Source of the DNA: Sulfobacillus thermosulfidooxidans
Lineage (GTDB): Bacteria > Bacillota > Sulfobacillia > Sulfobacillales > Sulfobacillaceae
DNA: 64,000 bases
Reading direction: 5' to 3'
NCBI RefSeq assembly: GCF_001280565.1
Contig: NZ_LGRO01000001.1
Span: forward strand, 1 to 64,000
This document shows, one piece after another, positions 1 through 8,368 of this stretch (its first letter is position 1; every line of letters starts with the position of its first letter). The notes under the pieces are model-generated. The model did no database searches. It was given only the letters and a program-made list of their open reading frames with translations, and had not been told where the DNA came from. The position numbers were made by a program, and so were the translations under genes.

Positions 1-192
1 AACACCAACCTTATAATCTTGTCTAGATCCAAATTTAACTTCTTTCCACATTAGCCCCAGTGTTATTTGTGCCCGAATTTCCGAAAAATTACGCGACAGA
101 TAGTTGGTTATTTTCCTAGAAATTAACCAATAACCTCACTGACTCCAATTATCCTAGATCGCTCCCTCACTTTGGCAAAGAGAAGGAATTAG

Positions 193-846
193 TCAGCCAT
201 TCGTTCCTTTAACTCGATAACTTAACCACCAATAGCATTGACCAACATGAATGTGTAGCGCATCAGCATACGGAGAGAATAATGTTCTCAGCTCGTCTTG
301 AGTGTAGTAATTTTTTAGAACTTCATATCTCCGACCGTCTTCCAACGTCCGCATTTTGTATGTGTTGTTATCCGAAGCTTTAGAAATCAGTTGTCCCCCT
401 ACGCCGTCCATATAAACATTATCAGCCATAAAAACTGTGGAAGCTTGTCCAAGACGGGCATGCCAATGGCTTAGAAATTCGTGAATGCGGCATTTAGGCA
501 CGTGAGAAAACCAGAAGTTTGCCACTCCTCCATCAAAATTGCCTCGTAGACTATTCAGATTATAAGCATCTCCTTGGCAAAATATGACGATGTCGGAATC
601 GAGACCTTTGCTTTTGGCAATGTTTAACATTTCTTTAGAGGCATCCACCGCTACGACATGACGGGCAATTCGGGCGAGATATTGTGTCCAATAACCCGTA
701 CCACACGCTACTTCCAACACCGATTTGTCCGAGAATAAGTTCGTCATAGCATGCCGTAATTCTAGTAACTCGCGCTGACAGACCTGCTCGCTTCTTAAAT
801 AAACTTTCTCATATTCACGGGAGCGTGCTCCGTAATATGTTTCCAC
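193..846 (-). CDS. Class I SAM-dependent methyltransferase
   Basis: A 217-residue soluble protein with the Rossmann-type methyltransferase fold. Motif I (VLEVACGTGYW, residues 43-53) forms the SAM-binding loop, the acidic residue of motif II is in VVAVD (about D68), and QGDAY at 91-95 is the usual post-II position. The methyl acceptor cannot be read from the sequence. It starts with GTG at 846, with AAGGGGG about 10 bases upstream on the minus strand. It stands alone: the next gene upstream on the same strand begins 760 bases away, and nothing is seen in the 192 bases before the window edge. Its length is normal for small stand-alone methyltransferases of the UbiE/BioC-like group. The family call is firm and the function unknown. 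Confidence 0.85.
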   Translation of the reverse strand: METYYGARSREYEKVYLRSEQVCQRELLELRHAMTNLFSDKSVLEVACGTGYWTQYLARIARHVVAVDASKEMLNIAKSKGLDSDIVIFCQGDAYNLNSLRGNFDGGVANFWFSHVPKCRIHEFLSHWHARLGQASTVFMADNVYMDGVGGQLISKASDNNTYKMRTLEDGRRYEVLKNYYTQDELRTLFSPYADALHIHVGQCYWWLSYRVKGTNG

Positions 847-1608
847 AGCGAAATCCCCCTTGAGTGAATCAGTTCAAGTCGAGCCGGAATTCTACAAAAC
901 GCTTTTCCAAAACGCTTTTTTGGGATCACGCCTATTTTCGCTGCCATATTTGGCGTTGCCGCCGATATTAGGCAATATAAGCTTTTTGGAGCAATTGTCG
1001 ATCAAAGATCTAACGACTGAAAGGGACTAGCAGATTGGAACTCCCATAATCCCCCGCATATGCGATTTTTTAGCTGTTCTACCGACAAATGGCGCCAGCC
1101 TTTCGCAATGCGTCCTGGAGCGATATCCAATATGCGAACCCTGCATGGGACCACTCTCAATAACGATGGACAGGAACGAAGGATAGCATGGCAACGATGG
1201 GCGAACGAGAAAATAATCTTCATAGAAAATGTGTCTGTCCCAACGTGCAGTGCTAGCGTGTGATTTCACCCGTCGCATCCAAAGAGCATAATAGATGAGG
1301 CATTGACACGCGAGCCAGCGGCGCAAAATCCCTTGCTGCTCTGGGAGACACACGCAATGGATACCGAGTGATCATCACGGAACCTTCCTACGAATATAAG
1401 TTGCCCGCGTTTACCATGACACAAGATTTGAGAAAAGGGGCTGGTCATCTAGCAGCCTAAACACCGCTTAACGCTATTTTGGCTATCCCCTCAGAGGGCA
1501 AATGCACGGGTCTTATATTCAAAAAAGAGCCTATTTTACGAGAATACAAGATATATCAATATACACTGGTCTCCTGGTAAATCTGCATTGACACTATGGT
1601 ATCGCATT
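847..1608. other. Long stretch without a convincing gene
   Basis: Short open frames exist on both strands (60 to 108 codons) but none has a good ribosome binding site, a recognisable motif or a match to a known family. Two adjacent minus-strand frames (about 1027-1353 and 1266-1448) could be the debris of one decayed gene, but this is a guess. Near 897-920 the phrase aaacgctttt occurs twice 10 bases apart. No terminal repeats or target duplications of a mobile element were seen. Confidence 0.4.
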
Positions 1609-2685
1609 TTAAGGATTAACTAAAAGATGGACAGGCAAAGATGTCACATTCATGTGATCGGGATCGGAAGCCGTAATTTGATATATTCCTGGAGAAACAT
1701 TGGCTCCTGCGGTAATCACCACCGTGCCAGTTTGAAGAGTCGGTGCATTTTGAAAGGTATATTGACCATGAACGAGTTCCTGGTTGGTGACCCCAAATCC
1801 CGAAATCGTAAAACCGGAGGCCGGCTGACCATGCGCATTTGTGATTGTAAAAATCGAATCTAAATTATCTAAGGACATTCCCATAGCGAGCTCATCATTA
1901 GCGTAAACCTGAGACAATGTTAACGAGGCTGAACTACCAGCATTGATGGATATCAGTGAAGGAGTTAACTGAAAATCTACCGTAGGCATTACAGTCACAC
2001 TCATCTCAGGGCTCCAAATCTCATTCGCTGGCGTCGCCGGCGCATTACCGTCTTTCGCATAAACCATAACATGATATGTACCAGCATGGGACGGTGATAC
2101 AGGATAAAATGGTACGGTAATCATCGATATTGTAGAATAATTTCCACTTGAGGTCCAATGCCCGTTTGGACCCTGCCACCAAAATTGATAGACGGGATCT
2201 ATCAGATTACTTGCCATCGCCTGAACCATAGGTTCCATAGACGCCATATTATTCATCATGGGCATAGTCTTTAGGTGTACTTGGCTGTCAACATCAACAA
2301 ATCGCGTGGTGACAATCGCACTCGTCCAAGCATGCGATTTTACAGAAGAGCCGGGCAGAGCATACGCAACGATTTCATAGCTGCCCGGCATAATATCGTG
2401 GATTGTGTAATAGTTATTCGTTGAGTAGTTTTGCACCAGTTTCCATCCTTGTGAAGAATCCATCCAAAATTGATATTCCCATCCGGTGGTATTACTCGAA
2501 CTTTCCACTGTAAATGTAGGACTTTGTCCGGCCACAATGGCGGCATTCGGCCCAATAAGTTTTAGGGTTGTACTGGCTGAACTGGCTGCCAATGCTGTCA
2601 TTCCAGGCATAATAGATACATCGATTAACAGCATGGTGGCTAAAAGACCAACGTTTTTAATCCGTGTGACCCAACTTTTTGACAT
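1609..2685 (-). CDS. Secreted Ig-like repeat protein with a Met-rich linker
   Basis: A 358-residue exported protein of unknown function. A Sec signal peptide (KSWVTRIK, a hydrophobic core, and a likely cut after TALA at residue 33) is followed by two related modules. Module 1 (about 68-130) has YQFWMDSSQGW, NYST and GSYEIVAYA; module 2 (about 163-232) has YQFWWQGPNGHW, NYST and GTYHVMVYA. They look like an internal duplication of a beta-sandwich surface domain. Between them, residues 141-157 hold seven methionines in 17 residues, a composition seen in some copper-handling proteins. A third beta-rich region (235-358) ends the chain; no sortase motif or transmembrane anchor is seen. The ATG at 2685 has AAGGGAG on the minus strand. 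It is preceded by an 11-base repeat array (2849-3002). Export is well supported; the role is not known. Confidence 0.75.
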   Translation of the reverse strand: MSKSWVTRIKNVGLLATMLLIDVSIMPGMTALAASSASTTLKLIGPNAAIVAGQSPTFTVESSSNTTGWEYQFWMDSSQGWKLVQNYSTNNYYTIHDIMPGSYEIVAYALPGSSVKSHAWTSAIVTTRFVDVDSQVHLKTMPMMNNMASMEPMVQAMASNLIDPVYQFWWQGPNGHWTSSGNYSTISMITVPFYPVSPSHAGTYHVMVYAKDGNAPATPANEIWSPEMSVTVMPTVDFQLTPSLISINAGSSASLTLSQVYANDELAMGMSLDNLDSIFTITNAHGQPASGFTISGFGVTNQELVHGQYTFQNAPTLQTGTVVITAGANVSPGIYQITASDPDHMNVTSLPVHLLVNP

Positions 2686-2848
2686 AGTCTAATCTCCCTT
2701 CTTGGCTTTCCTGTCATTATTAAAGCTATCAATCCCCTCAGGCGGAGCGGTTCGCCCAATGACTTTTAAATTGAAAATCATGTCAGAAGTTTTCGTTATT
2801 GAGCGTAATTCCCCCATAATGGCGCGACAATATCAGGAAAGGTCTCAA

Positions 2849-3002
2849 TCTCTTTCATTTCTCTTTCATTTCTCTTTCATTTCTCTTTCATTTCTCTTTC
2901 ATTTCTCTTTCATTTCTCTTTCATTTCTCTTTCATTTCTCTTTCATTTCTCTTTCATTTCTCTTTCATTTCTCTTTCATTTCTCTTTCATTTCTCTTTCA
3001 TT
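2849..3002. repeat. Fourteen perfect tandem copies of an 11-base unit
   Basis: The unit TCTCTTTCATT (AATGAAAGAGA on the minus strand) is repeated fourteen times without a single mismatch over 154 bases. The array begins 164 bases upstream of the start of the minus-strand secreted protein gene. On the plus strand it is open in all three frames and would encode an 11-residue repeat (SLSFLFHFSFI), so a long plus-strand frame from 2702 to 3106 is an artefact of the repeat. On the minus strand it contains stops. Eleven bases is about one turn of B-DNA, so all copies face the same side of the helix. Confidence 0.97.
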
Positions 3003-3293
3003 ACTACCTTCATCTTCGCAATATGTGTTCCTATTTTTTGATTGTGCAAAGCTTGGGTATTCGTCAGGCACATGATTTCCGTGTAGTTATCCAAGCGATA
3101 GGCTGAATTGTCGCCAATTTCGATGGGAATAACCACTCTGCGGAGGACTAGATGGAGAGATCGAAAAGTTGCATAGCGTCATGACAAGGTCTGAGGTTGA
3201 TGCGAACAAGCATAGGAAGATTATCTATGTGTAAATGAGAATATCAAACAAGGTAATGCTAGCCGTAAGATTTTGAAGCTCATTTGCATTATT
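3003..3293. other. Intergenic stretch, nothing recognised
   Basis: Between the 11-base array and the terminator-like hairpin at 3294-3332. Only a very short plus-strand frame ending near 3233 is seen, with no ribosome binding site. The region probably holds the upstream part of the secreted protein's promoter region, but no convincing -35/-10 pair was identified. Confidence 0.4.
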
Positions 3294-3332
3294 AAAAAAA
3301 CCCCTCTCACATAGGATGAGAGGGGATTTTTT
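3294..3332. terminator. Bidirectional intrinsic terminator
   Basis: CCCCTCTCA (3301-3309) pairs perfectly with TGAGAGGGG (3317-3325) across a 7-base loop. Seven A residues precede the stem and ATTTTTT follows it, so it works as a U-tract terminator in either direction. It most likely ends transcription of the minus-strand hydrolase gene that stops at 3609. The 280 bases between hold no gene. Confidence 0.85.
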
Positions 3333-3608
3333 ATTTCTTCCGTTTACTATCCAAAACAGGATATTCGGGATAGATAGTTCTTCAGTTGGTCTTCGTGATA
3401 CCTGGGCATGAAGCCTTTATGATTTGTCAAATTCAGCAATGAAATTCTTCGCATTAGACCAAGAAAATAGACCTACCCTAGAATTGACAATTTTTTAGCA
3501 AGCTACACGTTTCGGCTGGATGACATCACAAACGGAGAAATAAGCGTATGGGGCGACTTTAGATCGGCATTTCATGAACAGCGTGACCTAACTCGGTCAT
3601 TATCTATT

Positions 3609-4502
3609 TCACGCCATCCAGTTCACGACGGCCGCTGCGAATAACTCTGGCTGTTCAACATGCACGAAATGGCTGCTCGCATCGGCGACCATGAGTTTGG
3701 AATGGGGATGTGTTTCGAGACAGCGATGGATTTGATCCAGTCCAAACACGGCATCATAATAACCTCGAATAAATAGCGTGGGATGGGTAATTTGAGAAAA
3801 ACGGGATATTAACGAATCAAAAATTGCGCCTTCTTCATATAGAGCAGCTTGGTGGTCTGCACCGCGCTTCCACAATTCATCTCCAAAAGACGACTCACGA
3901 ACCAGCCGTTGGAAAAACTGTTTGTCCGGGCCATAGACATAAAGATTATCGCGCTGCTTACCCAATCCCTGGGACAGCACAGTAAATTTGTCCCAAACAA
4001 AGCGGGAGTCAAGTGCGTCATCAGACGCAATGGCTAAACATTCACGCGCTTTCTCTTGGTTTCCCAGTACGCCATATTCCAATGCGGTGTGCTGCAATAA
4101 CGAGCGAGCTGAAGCCGCGAGATCAAAGGTCGGATTTTCAAAGATTAGCCGGTCAATGGCATCTGGATAAGTGCTGGAGTACAAAAGTCCCACATATCCG
4201 CCAAAAGAATGACCGATTACAGACCATCGAGATATGCCGAGATGCTTTCTAAGAGCTTCTGCATCCTCCACTAAATCCCTAAGCGAGAGGGTTTGATTAC
4301 CCAGAAGATCCGATCGAAGAACTCCGCGTTGGTCCATTGCGATTAACCGGACGGAGGTCGCCAATCGTTGACCTTGATAAAGCACAAAGTCATAACAACC
4401 GGAGCCGGGTCCGCCGTGTAAATATAAAACCACTGGTCTGTTGGAATCTCCGAGGTCTTCGACCCACAACCGTGTGCCCCGGACCCGCACTATTGCACCC
4501 AT
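3609..4502 (-). CDS. Alpha/beta hydrolase, proline iminopeptidase-like (S33)
   Basis: A 297-residue cytoplasmic hydrolase. The oxyanion-loop motif HGGPGSG (29-35), DQRG at 57-60 and the nucleophile elbow GHSFGG (Ser99) are typical of the proline iminopeptidase branch of family S33. The acid is probably the Asp in RGYYDAVFG (about residue 245) and the base His278 in SHFVHVEQPE. A helical cap lies between the elbow and the acid. The length matches the family. It could be an aminopeptidase acting on N-terminal proline or a related esterase or lactonase; sequence alone does not decide. ATG at 4502 has GGGGTGAG upstream. It appears monocistronic, ending towards the terminator at 3301-3325. Confidence 0.85.
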   Translation of the reverse strand: MGAIVRVRGTRLWVEDLGDSNRPVVLYLHGGPGSGCYDFVLYQGQRLATSVRLIAMDQRGVLRSDLLGNQTLSLRDLVEDAEALRKHLGISRWSVIGHSFGGYVGLLYSSTYPDAIDRLIFENPTFDLAASARSLLQHTALEYGVLGNQEKARECLAIASDDALDSRFVWDKFTVLSQGLGKQRDNLYVYGPDKQFFQRLVRESSFGDELWKRGADHQAALYEEGAIFDSLISRFSQITHPTLFIRGYYDAVFGLDQIHRCLETHPHSKLMVADASSHFVHVEQPELFAAAVVNWMA

Positions 4503-4703
4503 GCTATCTCACCCCATGAGGATGCGCTAATGTTGCGGTCAGTATATCAGAAAAATGGGGAATGGTAGAACTATTGGTATGCGTTTTGGAACTACCTGTT
4601 CGATCGTCTGCTCGAAAAGGCAATTCAATCAACATGAACAGCCCTTCCGGCGTTTGGCCGCAAAATTTTTTGATTTACCACAAAATCCTTATACCCAGAA
4701 AAA

Positions 4704-5588
4704 TTAATCGGGCTGCTTAAAGGATTCGAGGCGGTTAATCACTTCACGAGTAATGCGACTTGGCGTCGATGAACCAGCTGTGACACCGACCGTATTCACA
4801 CCAACGAACCAATTGGGATCTAAATCCTCAACACTTTCGACACGAACGGAGGGCTTATGAGCAATTTTTTCAACGACTTCAACCAGACGATTAGAATTAT
4901 TACTGCGCCGATCCCCAACCACAACAACCATATCTACGTCTTTGGCAGCTTTGACCGCTGCTTCTTGTCGTAATTGAGTTGCTAAACAGATTTCGTTGTG
5001 CACTTCGGCATGCGGATATTTGGCAAGCAATGCTTCGATAATCGCCTGCGTATCCCATTGGCTTAATGTCGTCTGCGTGACAATGGCTAATGGTGTGGTC
5101 GGGTCAAAGGGCACACTGTCCACATCCTGAACATTCGTGACCAAAAAGACGCGATCATGCGGCGCTTCTCCCATAGCTCCTTCGGGTTCTGGATGATCCT
5201 TGGTTCCGATATAGATAATCGAATACCCTTGATGGATTTTTTCCTGAATCAACGTATGGGTTTTGGTTACATCGGGGCAGGTCGCATCAAAGAACGTCAA
5301 GTGCCGTTCTTGAGCGCGCGCTTTGACAGCGGGCGAAATCCCATGTGCCGTAAAAATCACGGTGGCACCGTCGGGGACTTTGTCCAGCAGTTCCAGCCGC
5401 GATCCCCCGTCTAAGGTCGTAATACCATATTGTTCGAGTTCCAAAACGGTATGCTGATTATGAACAATTTGTCCCAAGATATAGATAGGACGGGGAATTG
5501 TAGGATCTTGCGCAATACGCTTAGCCATCGTAATAGCATCGACAACTCCATAACAATACCCGCGAGGATGAATTTTCACTACGTTCAT
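4704..5588 (-). CDS. ispH: 4-hydroxy-3-methylbut-2-enyl diphosphate reductase
   Basis: The last enzyme of the methylerythritol phosphate pathway, reducing HMBPP to isopentenyl and dimethylallyl diphosphate with a [4Fe-4S] cluster. The three cluster cysteines are visible: Cys12 (GYCYGVVDA), Cys104 (DATCPDV) and Cys201 (NEICLATQ). The substrate-binding histidines (His43 in IVHNQH, His82 in TAHG, His132 in DHPE) and the proton-donating Glu of EPEG (about 136) are present, as is the late GSSTP motif. At 294 residues it is full length. ATG at 5588 has AAAGGAG upstream. It lies downstream of the ccdA-tlpA-lgt-like operon on the same strand, only 43 bases after it, and may be co-transcribed. It supplies precursors for the polyprenyl synthase at 36065. 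Confidence 0.96.
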   Translation of the reverse strand: MNVVKIHPRGYCYGVVDAITMAKRIAQDPTIPRPIYILGQIVHNQHTVLELEQYGITTLDGGSRLELLDKVPDGATVIFTAHGISPAVKARAQERHLTFFDATCPDVTKTHTLIQEKIHQGYSIIYIGTKDHPEPEGAMGEAPHDRVFLVTNVQDVDSVPFDPTTPLAIVTQTTLSQWDTQAIIEALLAKYPHAEVHNEICLATQLRQEAAVKAAKDVDMVVVVGDRRSNNSNRLVEVVEKIAHKPSVRVESVEDLDPNWFVGVNTVGVTAGSSTPSRITREVINRLESFKQPD

Positions 5589-5631
5589 AAGACTTATTTG
5601 GCTCCTTTATAGTCAATACCTCTATTGTACT

Positions 5632-6339
5632 CTAATTCGTTTCATGATTTTCAGCTACGGGTGTCATGAAACGATATCCGGCGACGGCTGAAATGATGGC
5701 TAACCAATCTAATGTGCTCAAAGTGAATTCAGGACGGGGTGCTGTTAATTGGGCGGCCACTAGAGAAATCGCCGTTAACAGAAGAAAGAGACCGGCTACC
5801 TGACCATGAGTGTTCGAAAAACGTCGGTGAAAGATGGTGATGATAACCGTGATTATTCCCATGAGCAAAAAGAAGAAGAAAAACGTGGCAAAACGGTCCA
5901 AATGCTGTTTGTGAATACTGAGCAGGGGAATCTTGCTGGGTAATCCAATCCAATTAAAACCAAGACTCCATAAAGTTAAGGCAGGAGATGCGGCTAAAGC
6001 CATGACATCCATATCGTGACGGGTCCATTCTGAGTGGTGGCGGAAGATGACAATTACGGTCCCGATAACGGCACCAATGCCTAGTCCCCATAATCCCAAT
6101 GAACTTTCCGGAGTAAAAATTAAATGAGCTGGATCTTCGAGATAGTAATGGAGATCAGTGACAATATAAATGCCTTTATCGCCCAAAATGGCGCCGACAA
6201 GAATGGCCCAAAAAATGTCCTGAACACGGTCCGGGGCCTGATAGCGCGATAACAGGAACGAGGCCAGTGCGATGCTGAGAACCATGAGAACATTAAATAA
6301 AGGCAAGGGGCCAATAAATATTTGCGAAGGTAAATACAT
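5632..6339 (-). CDS. Lgt-like membrane protein, catalytic motifs lost
   Basis: A 235-residue polytopic membrane protein with about seven hydrophobic segments. The order of features follows prolipoprotein diacylglyceryl transferase: IGPLPLFNVLM at the N-terminus, GAILGDKGIYIV (compare the Lgt GA-ARLYYV segment), NP-like EDPAHLIF, then LWGLGIGAVIGT where Lgt has the HGG region, and LDVMALAASPALTLW-type residues. The Lgt signature GRIGNF is replaced by LGFNWIGLPSK, so the essential Arg and His are not seen. It is therefore probably a non-transferase paralogue. It is the third gene of an operon, 2 bases after tlpA, with AGGAGCG before its ATG. Association with ccdA and tlpA suggests a role in extracytoplasmic thiol or lipoprotein handling; this is inference. 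Confidence 0.6.
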   Translation of the reverse strand: MYLPSQIFIGPLPLFNVLMVLSIALASFLLSRYQAPDRVQDIFWAILVGAILGDKGIYIVTDLHYYLEDPAHLIFTPESSLGLWGLGIGAVIGTVIVIFRHHSEWTRHDMDVMALAASPALTLWSLGFNWIGLPSKIPLLSIHKQHLDRFATFFFFFLLMGIITVIITIFHRRFSNTHGQVAGLFLLLTAISLVAAQLTAPRPEFTLSTLDWLAIISAVAGYRFMTPVAENHETN

Positions 6340-6341
6340 CG

Positions 6342-6863
6342 TTATCGCTCCTGACTCGTATCCGCTAATCTCAAGTTTTGTCTAATGAGATGTGGCGTCA
6401 TCGGTCCAATCACCTTGCTGACAATGATACCGTTTCGATTGACAAAATAGGACGTCGGTAACGTTGTAATAAAGAAACTATTAAACACATGGCCCGAGGG
6501 GTCATAAAAACTGTGATCGGAGGCAATCCCGTAATGCTGAAGAAATACGGCCGTGCTGGCACTGTTGCCCTGGCTTATGAGAATTAGCTGATTTGGGGCG
6601 GCCACGACTTGGTGTAAGTCAGGAAGTTCCATTTTGCAAGCAGGGCACCATGTGGCAAAAAAATTAATCAAGGCGGGGTGGTGATGTAAAATCTGGCCCA
6701 ATGTTTTTGTCTTCCCGCTCCCGCTAACGACGCGAATATGATTGACGGATTGTCCGACCTGCCCATTAAAACCCGAGGTCTTGGCGGGCCGGATGATGAT
6801 GCTAAGAGCTAACAAGACAACCAAGAGACTGCTTAAAATATTACGCCACGTATGCATACTCAT
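6342..6863 (-). CDS. TlpA/ResA-like membrane-anchored thioredoxin
   Basis: A 173-residue thiol-disulfide oxidoreductase facing the outside of the membrane. An N-terminal anchor (about 8-25) is followed by a TlpA-type thioredoxin fold with the redox site TWCPACKMELP (Cys73, Cys76) and the cis-proline in TTLPTSY near residue 143. This family reduces disulfides in apocytochrome c or other exported proteins using electrons passed by CcdA, which is encoded 5 bases upstream. Start choice is open: ATG at 6863, or ATG at 6857 which is better spaced from AAGGG. Length matches ResA/TlpA proteins. Confidence 0.88.
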   Translation of the reverse strand: MSMHTWRNILSSLLVVLLALSIIIRPAKTSGFNGQVGQSVNHIRVVSGSGKTKTLGQILHHHPALINFFATWCPACKMELPDLHQVVAAPNQLILISQGNSASTAVFLQHYGIASDHSFYDPSGHVFNSFFITTLPTSYFVNRNGIIVSKVIGPMTPHLIRQNLRLADTSQER

Positions 6864-6868
6864 GGCCC

Positions 6869-7570
6869 TTATGCCACAATATTGGGAATGCGGTCATACC
6901 ATCCCGTAAGCAGCATGACCCCCAAGATGACTAACATAGCGCCTGAAATGCGTTCAATCCACGGGAGATAACGTCCCATCTGCCGCGTCCATTGAGCGGC
7001 CTGCCCAAGGAAAAAAGCCAGCGCTAAAAATGGGACCGCTAATCCCAAAGCATAACTGGCTAACATCATGCCCCCTGCGCCAAGAGTGGACGAACGGGCC
7101 GCCAATAATAAAATGCTGGTTAAAATGGGACCGACGCAGGGAGTCCATCCTGCGGCAAAGACGATACCTAATAATACCGCCGATAGCCCTTGGGCTCTTG
7201 GTTTCATGGATAAGTGAACATCCCGCTTGATGAGACCAATTTGAATGAATCCCAGGATTTCGAGACCAAAAATAATGGTAATGAGTCCCCCAAGCTGGGC
7301 AATAACGTGGCGATGGAACTGAACAAATTGTCCAAGACTACTTGCTCCAAGGCCAGCCAAGACCAAAACCGTCGAAAAGCCGAGAACAAACAAGAAGGCA
7401 TTTTGCATGACCCGACGTCGCACCTGGTGATTTTGGATAGCATCCGCTGTTAATGCTGTTCCCGCCATCGTCGTGAGATATGACGGAATCAAAGGCAACA
7501 CACAAGGAGAAAGCACGGAAGCCAGCCCTCCAATGAATGCAACTCCTAACGAAACTAACGAGATGTCCAA
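6869..7570 (-). CDS. ccdA: CcdA-family thiol electron transporter
   Basis: A 233-residue, six-helix membrane protein that carries reducing equivalents from cytoplasmic thioredoxin to exported thiol oxidoreductases. The two redox cysteines are present: Cys23 in LSPCVLP and Cys145 in GWTPCVGPI, each in the conserved SPC/TPC-proline context. It heads the ccdA-tlpA-lgt-like operon. The start seems to be TTG at 7570 (TTG GAC ATC), with AAGGGGGC upstream at a rather long distance of about 11 bases; no better start is seen. It is divergent from ftsE, with about 110 bases shared between them. It could serve cytochrome c maturation or general disulfide reduction. Confidence 0.88.
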   Translation of the reverse strand: MDISLVSLGVAFIGGLASVLSPCVLPLIPSYLTTMAGTALTADAIQNHQVRRRVMQNAFLFVLGFSTVLVLAGLGASSLGQFVQFHRHVIAQLGGLITIIFGLEILGFIQIGLIKRDVHLSMKPRAQGLSAVLLGIVFAAGWTPCVGPILTSILLLAARSSTLGAGGMMLASYALGLAVPFLALAFFLGQAAQWTRQMGRYLPWIERISGAMLVILGVMLLTGWYDRIPNIVA

Positions 7571-7681
7571 TTCCCACGTGCCCCCTTTTGATGGCGGAAA
7601 TTATATCACGTCAGCACTCGTGTGTCATGTGAGCAGGAATCTGACGATTTATGTCGTATTTTAATATGTTGGGAGGCTATT

Positions 7682-8368
7682 ATGATACGGTTGGAAAATG
7701 TCAGTAAACGATATGCGAACGGGCATTATGGCGTCATCGATGTGAATCTCGAAATTCGGCGTGGCGAATTTCTCTTCCTTGTCGGACCCTCAGGGGCGGG
7801 GAAGTCTTCCCTCATCCGCCTTTTATATCGGGAAGAAGTGCCGACCTCAGGCGAGATCTACCTCGATGAGTTCCGTCTTTCACAGTTGAGACGGGGCCAA
7901 GTATCGCGCCTAAGGCGCCAACTTGGGGTGGTCTTTCAAGATGTGAAATTATTGACGAATCGTACGGTGTATCAAAATGTTGCGTTTGCCATGGAAGTTG
8001 TGGGCGCCTCAAGCCGCGATATTCATAAACGGGTTCCGCAAGTATTGGAACTGGTTGGTTTATCCAGGCGACGCAATAATTATCCCCATCAGCTTTCTGG
8101 AGGAGAACAGCAGCGTGTCGGGATCGCCAGGGCATTAGTCAATAATCCCGTCTACATTATTGCCGACGAACCAACGGGTAATTTAGATCCGGAAACCTCA
8201 TTTGAAATTATTAAATTGTTGAATGAAATCAACCGGCGGGGAGCGACGGTGATTATGGCGACCCATGCCAAAGATATTGTTAACCAGATGCACAAGCGCG
8301 TTGTAGCCGTAGAAAATGGTCGAATTGTGCGTGATGAAGCGAGAGGAGCTTATGGCTATGAGCCTTAG
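7682..8368 (+). CDS. ftsE: Cell division ABC transporter ATP-binding protein FtsE
   Basis: A 228-residue ATPase of the FtsEX complex, which in Bacillota controls peptidoglycan hydrolases at the membrane. Walker A is GPSGAGKSS (35-43), the signature is LSGGEQQR, Walker B is IIADEPTGNLD, and the H-loop is in ATHAKD. ATG at 7682 is chosen because GGGAGG lies 5 bases before it; an upstream extension to 7622 has no such site. It overlaps ftsX by 17 bases, showing translational coupling. A peptidase gene (ctpA) follows rather than a known hydrolase partner. Confidence 0.95.
   Translation: MIRLENVSKRYANGHYGVIDVNLEIRRGEFLFLVGPSGAGKSSLIRLLYREEVPTSGEIYLDEFRLSQLRRGQVSRLRRQLGVVFQDVKLLTNRTVYQNVAFAMEVVGASSRDIHKRVPQVLELVGLSRRRNNYPHQLSGGEQQRVGIARALVNNPVYIIADEPTGNLDPETSFEIIKLLNEINRRGATVIMATHAKDIVNQMHKRVVAVENGRIVRDEARGAYGYEP

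Noticed and set aside
2849-3002. CRISPR array
   Set aside because: The 11-base units are directly adjacent with no spacers, so it is a simple tandem repeat.
2702-3106. A 134-codon plus-strand frame with an 11-residue hydrophobic repeat
   Set aside because: It is open only because the 11-base repeat has no stop in any plus frame; it lacks a ribosome binding site and lies in the upstream region of a minus-strand gene.
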